Source: an uncultured Flavobacteriaceae bacterium
Lineage (GTDB): Bacteria; Bacteroidota; Bacteroidia; Flavobacteriales; Flavobacteriaceae
NCBI GenBank assembly: GCA_947488435.1
Contig: CANKZG010000001.1
Coordinates: 2,410,308 to 2,474,307, forward strand
Length of the DNA stretch: 64,000 bases
Direction of reading: 5' to 3'
Made by a program: the position numbers and the translations under genes
Shown here: positions 52,685-61,575 of the stretch, piece after piece
Layout of the letters: each line of letters starts with the position of its first letter
Numbering within the stretch: position 1 is the stretch's first letter
Notes under the pieces: model-generated
Database searches by the model: none
What the model was told of the DNA's origin: nothing
What the model saw: the letters and a program-made list of their open reading frames with translations, nothing else

Positions 52685-53449
52685 ATGAGCAATACAAACG
52701 GAAGAGTTGCAGTTGTCACGGGAGCAACAGGAGGTATAGGATTTGAAGTAGCAAAGCGACTAGGAAAAGAAGGATACACTGTAATATTAAATGGTATTGA
52801 AGATGAAATTGGTGTTAAGCGAGTAGCAGAACTTACCGCTCAAGGAATCACTGCGGAGTACTATGGTTTTGATGTCACTAATGAAGCTGCTGTAACATCG
52901 AACATAAATAAAATAGGTGCAAAATATGGTAAGATTGATACACTAATCAATAATGCTGGTGGTTTAGGCGGAAGGTCTAGATTTGAAGATATGACCACAG
53001 AATTTTACAGATTCGTGATGGCGTTAAATCTTGATTCCACTTTTTTTGCATCAAGAGCAGCAATACCTTTTCTTAAAAAAGGGGAGAATGCCTCCATAAT
53101 CAATTATACTTCTAATGCGGGATGGAATGCTGGAGGACCAGGAGCTGGAATTTATGGAACGTCCAAAGCAGCGGTACATACGCTTACAAGGGCATTGGCG
53201 AAAGACCTTGCTGAATATGGAATAAGAGTAAATGCAGTATCTCCAGGGACTATTGATACTGATTTTCACAAACAAATTAAATCTACCAAACCTGAAGTAT
53301 TTGCTTCATGGAAGAACAATATTATGTTAGGAAGATTAGGGCAACCAGAAGATGTTGCGGGTGTAATTTCTTTTTTAGCTAGTAAAGATGCTTCCTTTAT
53401 AACAGCAGAGACTATTCAAATTGGAGGAGGACAAGCTTTAGGTATCTAA
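52685..53449 (+). CDS. SDR oxidoreductase, probable DEH reductase
   Basis: 254 aa classical SDR. Cofactor motif TGATGGIGFEVAK, NNAGG, catalytic Ser in NYTSNAG and Y-x3-K in YGTSKAAV, and the C-terminal ITAETIQIGGGQALG. Known alginate-locus SDRs reduce DEH to KDG with NAD(P)H. Order between transporter and KdgK supports this job. Confidence 0.9.
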   Translation: MSNTNGRVAVVTGATGGIGFEVAKRLGKEGYTVILNGIEDEIGVKRVAELTAQGITAEYYGFDVTNEAAVTSNINKIGAKYGKIDTLINNAGGLGGRSRFEDMTTEFYRFVMALNLDSTFFASRAAIPFLKKGENASIINYTSNAGWNAGGPGAGIYGTSKAAVHTLTRALAKDLAEYGIRVNAVSPGTIDTDFHKQIKSTKPEVFASWKNNIMLGRLGQPEDVAGVISFLASKDASFITAETIQIGGGQALGI

Positions 53450-53467
53450 ATATTGCATGGAGTAATA

Positions 53468-53784
53468 ATGAATAAATTAAGAGGAAATGTAGTCCTGGTT
53501 ACTGGCGGTTCTAGAGATATTGGAAGGGCAATAGCTGTTAAACTTGCAAAAGAAGGAGTAAAGAGAATTCGAGTAAATGCGCTGTGCCCAAGATTGATAG
53601 CCACAAAATTTCATGATGATTTTACAAAAGATGAGATTCATGTTAAAGTAGCCGCCTCAACAACATTACAAAAAGAAGGTAGCGCTACTGTATGGCAGAT
53701 TTAGTTGGATATTTAGCTTCTGATGAAGCTTCATTGGTGACTGGAAATAATATTGATATTAATAGTGGATTGGCTTTTAGTTAA
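53468..53784 (+). pseudogene. Remnant of a second SDR gene
   Basis: Starts well (NVVLVTGGSRDIGRAIAVKLAKEG) then jumps straight to a C-terminal SDR segment (RIRVNALCPRLIATKFHDDF), losing about 100 or more residues including the catalytic Ser-Tyr-Lys. A frameshift near 53690 then ends the first frame at 53704, while the proper end (ADLVGYLASDEASLVTGNN) continues in another frame to the TAA at 53782. Internal deletion plus frameshift: non-functional. Confidence 0.9.
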
Positions 53785-53815
53785 ATTTTAAATAAAAATT
53801 AAATAAATTCGTTAG

Positions 53816-54856
53816 ATGAAAAGAGTAGTAACCTTTGGAGAGATTATGTTGCGCTTAGCACCTCCAGGTTTTTTAAGGTTTTCGCAGACCAACAGTTTCG
53901 ATGTGGTTTATGGTGGCGGTGAGTCAAATGTTGCGGTTTCCTTAGCAAATTATGGAGTGCCTGTAGATTTTGTAACAAGATTACCTAAAAATGATATTGG
54001 CGAATGCGCGCTAATGGAAATGCGCAAAAGAGGCGTCGGTACAGATAAAATTATTTATGGAGGTGACCGCCTTGGAATTTATTTTTTAGAGACAGGTGCC
54101 GTTAGTAGGGGAAGTAAGGTAGTATATGATCGTGCTCATTCTGCCATTGCCGAAATAGAAAAAGGCATGGTAGATTGGAAATCAGTTTTTAAGGAAGTAG
54201 AATGGTTTCATTGGACCGGTATCACCCCTGCAATATCACAAGGCGCCGCAGATGCATGTCTTGAAGCTGTTAAAGTTGCAAGTGAGATGGGAGTAACTAT
54301 TTCAACAGATTTAAATTATAGAGCTAAATTATGGAATTATGGTGGTGATCGTGAAGCCATTATGACAGAACTTACTTCCTATTGCGATATTATTTTAGGT
54401 AATGAGGAAGATGCCGAAAAACATTTTGGTATAAAACCTGAAGGTTTAGATATTACCATGCAAGGCGAACATGTAAAAGCAGAAGCTTTTCTTTCGGTTT
54501 GTGAACAAATGATGGAGAAATTTCCAAGAGCGAAGAAAGTAATAACTACATTGCGCGGTTCTATATCTGCTTCCCATAATAGTTGGGCGGGAGTTTTGTA
54601 CGATGGCAAAACCATGTTTAAATCGCCTGAGTATCAAATTACAGATATTGTAGACAGAGTTGGTGGTGGAGATTCTTTTATGGGGGGGCTGATTTATGGG
54701 CTTTTAAAGTATCCGGAGGATGATCAAAATGCACTAAACTTTGCTGTAGCAGCATCTTGTTTAAAACATACCATTAAGGGAGATGCGAACCTCGCAACAG
54801 TAGCTGAGGTAGAAAAATTAATGGGAGGAGATGCTTCAGGCAGAGTAGCAAGATAA
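53816..54856 (+). CDS. kdgK: 2-keto-3-deoxygluconate kinase
   Basis: 346 aa PfkB/ribokinase-family kinase. N-terminal VVTFGEIMLRLAPPG and YGGGESNVAVSLANYG, then the anion-hole/catalytic base segment VDRVGGGDSFMGGLIYG near the C-terminus (Asp in GGGD). Phosphorylates KDG to KDPG with ATP. 31 bp after the SDR remnant and 8 bp before the aldolase gene. Confidence 0.93.
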   Translation: MKRVVTFGEIMLRLAPPGFLRFSQTNSFDVVYGGGESNVAVSLANYGVPVDFVTRLPKNDIGECALMEMRKRGVGTDKIIYGGDRLGIYFLETGAVSRGSKVVYDRAHSAIAEIEKGMVDWKSVFKEVEWFHWTGITPAISQGAADACLEAVKVASEMGVTISTDLNYRAKLWNYGGDREAIMTELTSYCDIILGNEEDAEKHFGIKPEGLDITMQGEHVKAEAFLSVCEQMMEKFPRAKKVITTLRGSISASHNSWAGVLYDGKTMFKSPEYQITDIVDRVGGGDSFMGGLIYGLLKYPEDDQNALNFAVAASCLKHTIKGDANLATVAEVEKLMGGDASGRVAR

Positions 54857-54864
54857 TTTTAGAA

Positions 54865-55545
54865 ATGGCACAATATTCAAGATTAGAAGTTGCGAGAGTA
54901 ATGAATGAAAGCGGTATGGTACCGTTATTTTATCATCCCGATATTGATTTAGGGAAGAAAGTACTTAAAGCCTGTTATGCTGGTGGAGCTAGACTTATGG
55001 AGTTTACCGCTAGAGGAGATTTTGCTTTTGAAGTATTTTCTGAATTAAATAAATATGCCATCAAGGAACTTCCAGGAATGATTATGGGGGTGGGTTCGAT
55101 TACGGATGCAGGGGCAGCTTCATTATTTATGCAAATGGGAGCTAACTTCATTGTCACTCCCTCATTAAGAGAAGACATCGCTATGGTTTGTAATAGACGC
55201 AAAGTATTATGGTCTCCAGGATGTGGTTCATTAACAGAAATAAACAAGGCCGAAGAATTAGGTTGTGAAATAGTGAAGCTGTTTCCAGGATCAACCTACG
55301 GCCCAGCTTTTGTTAAAGCAATAAAAGGACCCCAGCCATGGACCAGTATTATGCCGACAGGAGGTGTAGATACAAGTAAAACAAATCTTAAAGCATGGTT
55401 TGATGCCGGTGTCACATGTGTGGGTATGGGGTCGAAACTTATTTCGAAAGACATAATCGCGAACAAAGCGTTTGATCAGCTAAAAAATAATGTGCAACAA
55501 ACACTTTCCACAATTAAAGAAATAAAAGAAAAGTCTAAAACGTGA
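54865..55545 (+). CDS. eda: KDPG/KHG aldolase
   Basis: 226 aa class I aldolase. Schiff-base Lys in CEIVKLFPGSTYGPAFVKAI, with the Glu in MEFTARG acting as general acid/base, and phosphate-binding MPTGGVD. Splits KDPG into pyruvate and glyceraldehyde 3-phosphate. The stop shares bases with the GTG start of the next gene. Confidence 0.93.
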   Translation: MAQYSRLEVARVMNESGMVPLFYHPDIDLGKKVLKACYAGGARLMEFTARGDFAFEVFSELNKYAIKELPGMIMGVGSITDAGAASLFMQMGANFIVTPSLREDIAMVCNRRKVLWSPGCGSLTEINKAEELGCEIVKLFPGSTYGPAFVKAIKGPQPWTSIMPTGGVDTSKTNLKAWFDAGVTCVGMGSKLISKDIIANKAFDQLKNNVQQTLSTIKEIKEKSKT

Positions 55546-56642
55546 GACCGTACAGCAAGCCTATTTTGATACTGAGTGCTCTTTTAGCCTTAGCGATCGT
55601 TATAATGATAACAATAGGTTTAGAAAGGGAAACAGGGCCTTTGGTTGTATTATTTTTTATAAGCCTGGCTATCGGTTTTCAGGGATCTAGTAGACTCAAA
55701 GGGTTTTCCTTTACCGTTTTAATCTTTGCAGCGGTATCTGCATCACTTTTCTACCCTCAATTTTTTAAAGAAATAGGTGGGTTTAACCTGAAAGAACTGA
55801 TTATACCGCTTTTAATTATTATCATGTTTGGTATGGGAACGGCAATGAGTTTAAAAGATTTTGCCGGGGTTGTAAAAATGCCAAAAGGCGTATTGGTGGG
55901 TATTCTTTGTCAATTTACCATTATGCCATTTATAGGCTTTGGACTTGCTTATACCTTTAATCTTCCTCCAGAAATTGCTGCCGGTGTTATTCTTGTAGGT
56001 TGTTCTCCGAGTGGATTGGCCTCAAACGTAATGGCTTATATCTCCGGTGCCAATCTCGCCTTGTCGTTAACACTCACAGCGGTAGCTACATTACTTGCTC
56101 CCATTTTAACTCCTTTTTTAATGAAATTATTAGCAGATCAATTGGTTCCCATAGACTTTTTAGGAATGTTATGGAGCATCCTTAAAATTGTAATCTTGCC
56201 TATTATAGCAGGTTTAATTTTTAACAAGTTTGCGCACGGTCGAATTCAGTGGTTGGATAAAGTTATGCCAAAGATATCAATGGCGGGTATAGCTATAATT
56301 ATAACAATTATTACCGCTGCAGGTCGTGATTCTTTATTAGCTTTAGGTCTTACACTAGTATTGGTTGTAATTTTGCATAACGCTGCAGGATACCTTTTAG
56401 GATATTGGGGTAGTAGATCAGTAGGTTTAGATAAAAAGTCCTCCAGAACGATAGCCTTTGAAGTAGGAATGCAAAATGCAGGATTAGCCTCAGGAATAGC
56501 CTTAGAAATGGGAAGAATTGCTACTATGGGCTTAGCTCCAGCTGTTTTTGGTCCATGGATGAATATATCAGGTTCCTCTCTAGCCACTTGGTGGAAAGAT
56601 AAGATTATAACTGAGGAAGAAAGAAGTACAATGGACATATAA
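55542..56642 (+). CDS. BASS/BART-type sodium symporter family protein
   Basis: 366 aa, about 10 membrane helices, GTG start overlapping eda (GTGA). Segments GVILVGCSPSGLASNVMAYISGANLALS and FEVGMQNAGLASGIALEMG are BASS/SBF-family crossover motifs. The family includes bile-acid, pantothenate and keto-acid transporters, and the KDG permease KdgT belongs to the same BART superfamily, so uptake or export of KDG- or DEH-like acids is plausible but unproven. Confidence 0.85.
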   Translation: MRPYSKPILILSALLALAIVIMITIGLERETGPLVVLFFISLAIGFQGSSRLKGFSFTVLIFAAVSASLFYPQFFKEIGGFNLKELIIPLLIIIMFGMGTAMSLKDFAGVVKMPKGVLVGILCQFTIMPFIGFGLAYTFNLPPEIAAGVILVGCSPSGLASNVMAYISGANLALSLTLTAVATLLAPILTPFLMKLLADQLVPIDFLGMLWSILKIVILPIIAGLIFNKFAHGRIQWLDKVMPKISMAGIAIIITIITAAGRDSLLALGLTLVLVVILHNAAGYLLGYWGSRSVGLDKKSSRTIAFEVGMQNAGLASGIALEMGRIATMGLAPAVFGPWMNISGSSLATWWKDKIITEEERSTMDI

Positions 56643-56673
56643 AACTCAATAAAATAGCGCTAAAATTCATAAA

Positions 56674-57600
56674 ATGAAGATATCTTATGTTTCCAAATTG
56701 CTGATATTACTACTTATAGTTCTTCAAATTTCCTGTCAAAGTAAATATAATGAACAGCGTTTGCAACCGCAGCAAAGTGAACAAATTCAGCAAAATGAAT
56801 GGACAAACTTGATTGATAAAGAGCTCTCTCAATGGGATAATTATTTAAGCTATCGCCATAAAGAAAGCTATAATGGAGATCAACCAACGGATGAATTGGG
56901 AAATATTATTTCTCCAATAGGAGCTAATAAAGATGCGTATGGTGTATTTACGGTTATTGAGGAAAACGATGAACAATTACTAAGAATAAGCGGTGAAATT
57001 TATGGATGTGTTTCTACAAAAAAAGAATACCAAAATTATCATTTAACTCTAAAGGTAAAGTGGGGAGATGAAATATTTGATCCCAGAAAGAAAAAGCTTA
57101 AGGATTCAGGACTTTTATATCATTCTATTGGACCCAATGGTGCAGAACATTGGCGGTCATGGATGATGTCTCAGGAGTTTCAGATTATGCAAGGGCATTT
57201 TGGCGATTTTTGGTCACAGGCAAATTCCGCAATTGATATTAGAGCGTACCCTCCTGAATCTGTTATGAGCGCCATCGCAGATGAAAGCCAACCCTTTTTA
57301 TCTATAGGTTATGATGAAAAAATACCACATTACTGTATGCGAAGTGCAAATTATGAAAAACCACAAGGTGAATGGAATACGTTAGATTTAATTTGTTTTG
57401 AAAACAAAAGCATACATAAGGTAAATGGTGAAATCGTTATGATCCTTAAGAATTCTCGATACACACAAGAAGGTAAAAAAATTCCAATGGAAAAAGGAAA
57501 ACTACAACTACAAAGTGAAGCAGCTGAAGTTTTCTTTAAAGACATTAAGATTAGAAAATTGGAAGCGCTCCCAGCAGAATACGTTCAATATTACGAATAA
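56674..57600 (+). CDS. DUF1080 (LamG-like) lipoprotein
   Basis: 308 aa. Lipobox LQISC near residue 21, then one DUF1080 beta-sandwich: WTNLIDKELSQWDNYLSYR, DSGLLYHSIGPNGAEHW, EFQIMQGHFGDFW and the closing GKLQLQSEAAEVFFKDIKIRKL. The family includes 3-keto-glycoside-acting proteins and surface glycan-binding proteins. Last gene of the locus; unusual beside alginate genes. Confidence 0.85.
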   Translation: MKISYVSKLLILLLIVLQISCQSKYNEQRLQPQQSEQIQQNEWTNLIDKELSQWDNYLSYRHKESYNGDQPTDELGNIISPIGANKDAYGVFTVIEENDEQLLRISGEIYGCVSTKKEYQNYHLTLKVKWGDEIFDPRKKKLKDSGLLYHSIGPNGAEHWRSWMMSQEFQIMQGHFGDFWSQANSAIDIRAYPPESVMSAIADESQPFLSIGYDEKIPHYCMRSANYEKPQGEWNTLDLICFENKSIHKVNGEIVMILKNSRYTQEGKKIPMEKGKLQLQSEAAEVFFKDIKIRKLEALPAEYVQYYE

Positions 57601-57954
57601 ATAACCACTAACTTTTACCAAAAGCTAGACGGAGGATACTACTACCAGAACTTCTAATAAGAATAGAGACTTCACTTAACCATAACCCAATAAAATCATA
57701 GAATATAGAATACCATGCTTTACTCAGATTACTTTTGTAATACCGAAAGTAAAGGATGTTAATGGCTCGCTGTTATTATTGATATAGTATTGAACTATAA
57801 AAATGAGCATTCGATTTTGTGGAATGATTTCAAACTTTGTGATCTAGTCCATTAAAAAATTTACGCTTTTGATCTAAAAAGAAAAGCTTTAACGGTGCAT
57901 TAACCTTAAATTTACTTTTTTAGTACTTGTTAAAATACTTATAGAAGATTCTGT
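57601..57954. other. Intergenic, no gene seen
   Basis: 354 bp, AT-rich, separating the alginate locus from pta. No clear hairpin terminator or consensus promoter; TACTTTTT near 57913 is a weak -7 candidate for pta. Confidence 0.5.
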
Positions 57955-60042
57955 ATGACAAAAGCACTTTATATTGCCACCTTAGAGGCGCATAGCGGTA
58001 AGTCCTTGGTTGTTTTAGGATTAATGCAAATGCTATTGGGAAAAATGCCTAAGGTAGGGTATTTCAGACCTGTTATTGATGATGTTAAAGAGGGGCAACT
58101 CGATAATCATATAGAAACGGTGATTTCTCATTTCGGTCTTGATATTGAACCCAATGAGGCTTATGCACTTACACAGAGTCAGGTTGTCGATTGGTACAAT
58201 GATGACCGGCAAAGTGATATCCAAGACATGGTTATAAGCAAATACAAAGTTCTTGAAGAACGCTTTGATTTTATTTTGGTAGAAGGAAGTGATTTTTCAA
58301 GCGATGGCAGTATTATTGAGTTTGATTTAAACATAGATATTGCCAAAAACCTTGGTATTCCGGTAATATTAGTAGATAATGCCAAAGGAAAGACCCTAGA
58401 AGAGTTTTGTGGTAATTTGGCAACTGCGGTGAATACCTATATTCAGAAAGGAATTGATGTTTTAGGAATTGTGGCTAACAAGATTCGTTCCGAAAATAGA
58501 ACGATTATCAGTAATCAATTAGAATCGGAATTGAAAGACAAAACCCTGGTGTATACCGTACCAAGGGTGAATGGTTTATCTCACCCAACCCTTAATGAGG
58601 TTGTAGAAGCATTAAACGGGAAGGTATTGTTTGGCGAAGAAAATTTAAATAATCAAACCGGAAGTTTTGGAGTAGGAGCGATGCAATTACACAATTACCT
58701 CACGCATCTTAGAGCTAACAGTTTGGTTGTTACACCCGGAGATCGTTCGGATATTATTCTGGGAGCTTTGCAAGCAAATCAATCAGAAAATTACCCGGCA
58801 ATTTCAGGAATTGTACTTACAGGAGGAATAGTACCAGAGCCTACTATTCTCAAGCTTTTAGAAGGATTTCAAAGTGATGTTCCTATAATTAGTGTTTCTC
58901 AAGGTACTTTTGAGACAACCAATAAAATCGGAAATATAAAATCCAAAATTTATGCGAAAAGCAAACAGAAAATAGCAACGTCCATAACGCTTTTTAATAC
59001 CTACATCGATGCTGAAAAGCTGCTAGATCGCTTGGAGACTTTTGAGTCTAAAGGCACCACCCCTAGAATGTTTCAATACAACTTGGTACAACGTGCTAGA
59101 AAGGAGAAAAAACATATTGTACTGCCAGAGGGCGAAGATCCAAGAATATTAGCAGCAGCAGCAGAATTAAGTACATTAGATATTGTAGATATTACGCTTT
59201 TGGGACAACGTATTGTTATTGAAAAAAAGGCAATGGAATTGGGGGTAAATATCTCTGGAATTGCCATTCTAAATCCCACAGACGCTTCTCAGTTCGAGTT
59301 GTATGCAACAACTTTCTACGAGTTGCGAAAACACAAAGGTGTTAATATGGATATGGCACGTGATATGATGCAGGATGTATCCTATTTTGGAACTATGATG
59401 GTGTATCAAGGAGATGCAGATGGAATGGTTTCAGGAGCAGTACATACCACGCAGCATACCATACGCCCAGCGTTACAATTTGTAAAGACAAAACCGGATG
59501 TTGCCGTAGTTTCATCTGTATTTTTTATGTGTTTGGAAGATAGAGTATCGGTATTTGGTGATTGTGCTATTAATCCCAATCCAACTGCTGAGCAGCTTGC
59601 AGAAATTGCGATATCTTCTGCTGCTTCTGCCGCTGCGTTTGGGATTGTACCTAAAATTGCAATGTTATCGTATTCTTCAGGAAGTTCAGGAAAGGGCGAA
59701 GATGTAGATAAAGTAAGAAAAGCTACGGCTTTAGTTAAAGAAAGACGTCCTGATTTAGCTATTGAAGGACCTATTCAATATGACGCGGCCGTTGATCCCT
59801 TAGTTGGAAAAAGTAAATTACCCGATTCTAAAGTAGCCGGACAAGCTTCTGTGCTTATATTTCCAGATCTTAATACCGGAAACAATACCTATAAAGCGGT
59901 CCAAAGAGAAACAGGCGCCCTCGCTATAGGCCCAATGCTACAGGGGTTAAATAAACCAGTAAATGACCTAAGCAGAGGATGCACGGTGGAAGATATATTT
60001 AATACCGTAATCGTAACTGCTATTCAAGCACAAGAAAGTTAA
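57955..60042 (+). CDS. pta: Phosphate acetyltransferase
   Basis: 695 aa, long-form Pta. N-terminal P-loop-like AAA_26 domain (EAHSGKSLVVLGLMQMLLG) to about 220, a DRTGG domain (VTPGDRSDIILGALQ) and the catalytic PTA domain from about 380 (VLPEGEDPRILAAAAEL, YPGDADGMVSGAVHTT-like segment, SYSSGSSGKGEDVDKV). Interconverts acetyl-CoA and acetyl phosphate. Followed 4 bp later by ackA. Confidence 0.96.
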   Translation: MTKALYIATLEAHSGKSLVVLGLMQMLLGKMPKVGYFRPVIDDVKEGQLDNHIETVISHFGLDIEPNEAYALTQSQVVDWYNDDRQSDIQDMVISKYKVLEERFDFILVEGSDFSSDGSIIEFDLNIDIAKNLGIPVILVDNAKGKTLEEFCGNLATAVNTYIQKGIDVLGIVANKIRSENRTIISNQLESELKDKTLVYTVPRVNGLSHPTLNEVVEALNGKVLFGEENLNNQTGSFGVGAMQLHNYLTHLRANSLVVTPGDRSDIILGALQANQSENYPAISGIVLTGGIVPEPTILKLLEGFQSDVPIISVSQGTFETTNKIGNIKSKIYAKSKQKIATSITLFNTYIDAEKLLDRLETFESKGTTPRMFQYNLVQRARKEKKHIVLPEGEDPRILAAAAELSTLDIVDITLLGQRIVIEKKAMELGVNISGIAILNPTDASQFELYATTFYELRKHKGVNMDMARDMMQDVSYFGTMMVYQGDADGMVSGAVHTTQHTIRPALQFVKTKPDVAVVSSVFFMCLEDRVSVFGDCAINPNPTAEQLAEIAISSAASAAAFGIVPKIAMLSYSSGSSGKGEDVDKVRKATALVKERRPDLAIEGPIQYDAAVDPLVGKSKLPDSKVAGQASVLIFPDLNTGNNTYKAVQRETGALAIGPMLQGLNKPVNDLSRGCTVEDIFNTVIVTAIQAQES

Positions 60043-60046
60043 GCGT

Positions 60047-61237
60047 ATGCAAATATTGGTAATTAACTCCGGGAGCTCCTCCATAAAATTTCAACTTATC
60101 GAAATGCCTTTGAAAAAGGTAATATGCAAAGGATTAGTGGATCGGATTGGACAAAAGAATTCAGAATTGCAATGCAAGATTGAGGGGCATACTTATGAGA
60201 AAAAGATGACGTTAAACACTCATGAAGAGGGTTTAAAAGCTATTACTGTTTTTCTGCTAAAACCAGATACGAATATTATTACACGAACGGAGGAGATTAG
60301 CGTTGTAGCCCATCGCGTAGTTCATGGAGGGAGTCAATTTGGTGTTCCAACAATTGTAAATCAAAAGGTTCTGAAAACTATTGAAGACCTTTCTTCTCTA
60401 GCTCCGTTGCATAATCCAGCAAATGCCACAGGTATAAAAGTAGCATCAAAAATATTTAAAAATGCTACTCAAATAGCTGTTTTTGATACGGCATTTCACA
60501 ATACACTTCCAGCTCAAGAATACAACTATGCTATTCCCAAAACCTTAACGGAAAAACATTATTTGCGTGCCTATGGATTTCACGGAACAAGTCATAAATA
60601 TGTATCACAAAAAGCAATAACATATTTAAAAAAACCGAAAAGCAAGATTATAAGTGTTCACTTAGGGAATGGCTGTAGCATAACAGCAATTAAAGATGGT
60701 AAAAGTATAGCACATTCTCTCGGTTTTGGCCCATCAAATGGGCTTATTATGGGAACAAGAAGCGGGGATATTGATCAATCGGTAATTTTTCACTTGATCA
60801 AGAATTTGGGATTTTCAGCCGAAAAAGTCAACAAAATGCTACAAAAAGAAAGTGGTTTATTAGGACTTACTGGCTTTTCTGATGTGCGAGATATTTTAAA
60901 GGCTTCTCTTAATGGAAATGACGATTGCAGCTTGGCATTGCATATGATGACTTATCGCATCAAAAAATATATTGGGGCTTATATTGCAGTGTTAAATGGC
61001 TTGGATGCTATTATTTTTACAGCAGGTATTGGGGAAAACGCTAAAGAAGTACGGGCTATGGTTTGTGAAGCAATGGAAGTTTTTGGAATAGAAATAGATA
61101 CCGCTAAAAATAATACAAGATCACACGAAATTCTTGAAATTCAGAAAGATCACTGCGCTTCTAAAATTTTAGTAATTCCTACAAATGAAGAACTCGAAAT
61201 TGCATTACAGAGTTATGAACTAATGCAAAAGCGATAA
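60047..61237 (+). CDS. ackA: Acetate kinase
   Basis: 396 aa, full length. ASKHA fold: NSGSSSIKFQLIEM at the N-terminus, HRVVHGGSQFG, FDTAFHNTLP, YGFHGTSHKYVS, HLGNGCSI, MGTRSGDID and the C-terminal FTAGIGENAKEVR. Converts acetyl phosphate and ADP to acetate and ATP. Operon with pta. Confidence 0.97.
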   Translation: MQILVINSGSSSIKFQLIEMPLKKVICKGLVDRIGQKNSELQCKIEGHTYEKKMTLNTHEEGLKAITVFLLKPDTNIITRTEEISVVAHRVVHGGSQFGVPTIVNQKVLKTIEDLSSLAPLHNPANATGIKVASKIFKNATQIAVFDTAFHNTLPAQEYNYAIPKTLTEKHYLRAYGFHGTSHKYVSQKAITYLKKPKSKIISVHLGNGCSITAIKDGKSIAHSLGFGPSNGLIMGTRSGDIDQSVIFHLIKNLGFSAEKVNKMLQKESGLLGLTGFSDVRDILKASLNGNDDCSLALHMMTYRIKKYIGAYIAVLNGLDAIIFTAGIGENAKEVRAMVCEAMEVFGIEIDTAKNNTRSHEILEIQKDHCASKILVIPTNEELEIALQSYELMQKR

Positions 61238-61466
61238 CATAATTATATCTTGTACGGGGTTTCAAGTTTTCTGGTATTTAAGTAAGTTTTTGATTTAATA
61301 AGCCGTGATACTAAAAGCCTATTGGTACTATGCTACTTGAATGCTTTTAAATTAGGATCAAATCTAACCATAAAGAAGAATAAGTATATTGACGATTTAG
61401 TTTTTCTAGTTGGCAGGGTTCATAGGTTCACTCTATATATTTTAATTTGTATTAGCCGTAATTTAA

Positions 61467-61499
61467 TTTCAATATAATTAAAGTAAGAAATTAATTTTG
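61467..61499 (+). promoter_or_regulatory. Candidate promoter of MBL-fold gene
   Basis: TTTC (61467-61470), 21-bp spacer, TAATTTTG (61492-61499): near-consensus -33 and exact -7. Start of transcription would be near 61506, giving a 70-nt leader. The rest of the 338-bp gap after ackA is AT-rich without a gene. Confidence 0.5.
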
Positions 61500-61575
61500 T
61501 AGCTTTATTCCTATACTTAACTTTCTATCCCCCATTTTTTCTGTTAATACAATTATTTAATTTAAATATATTGAT

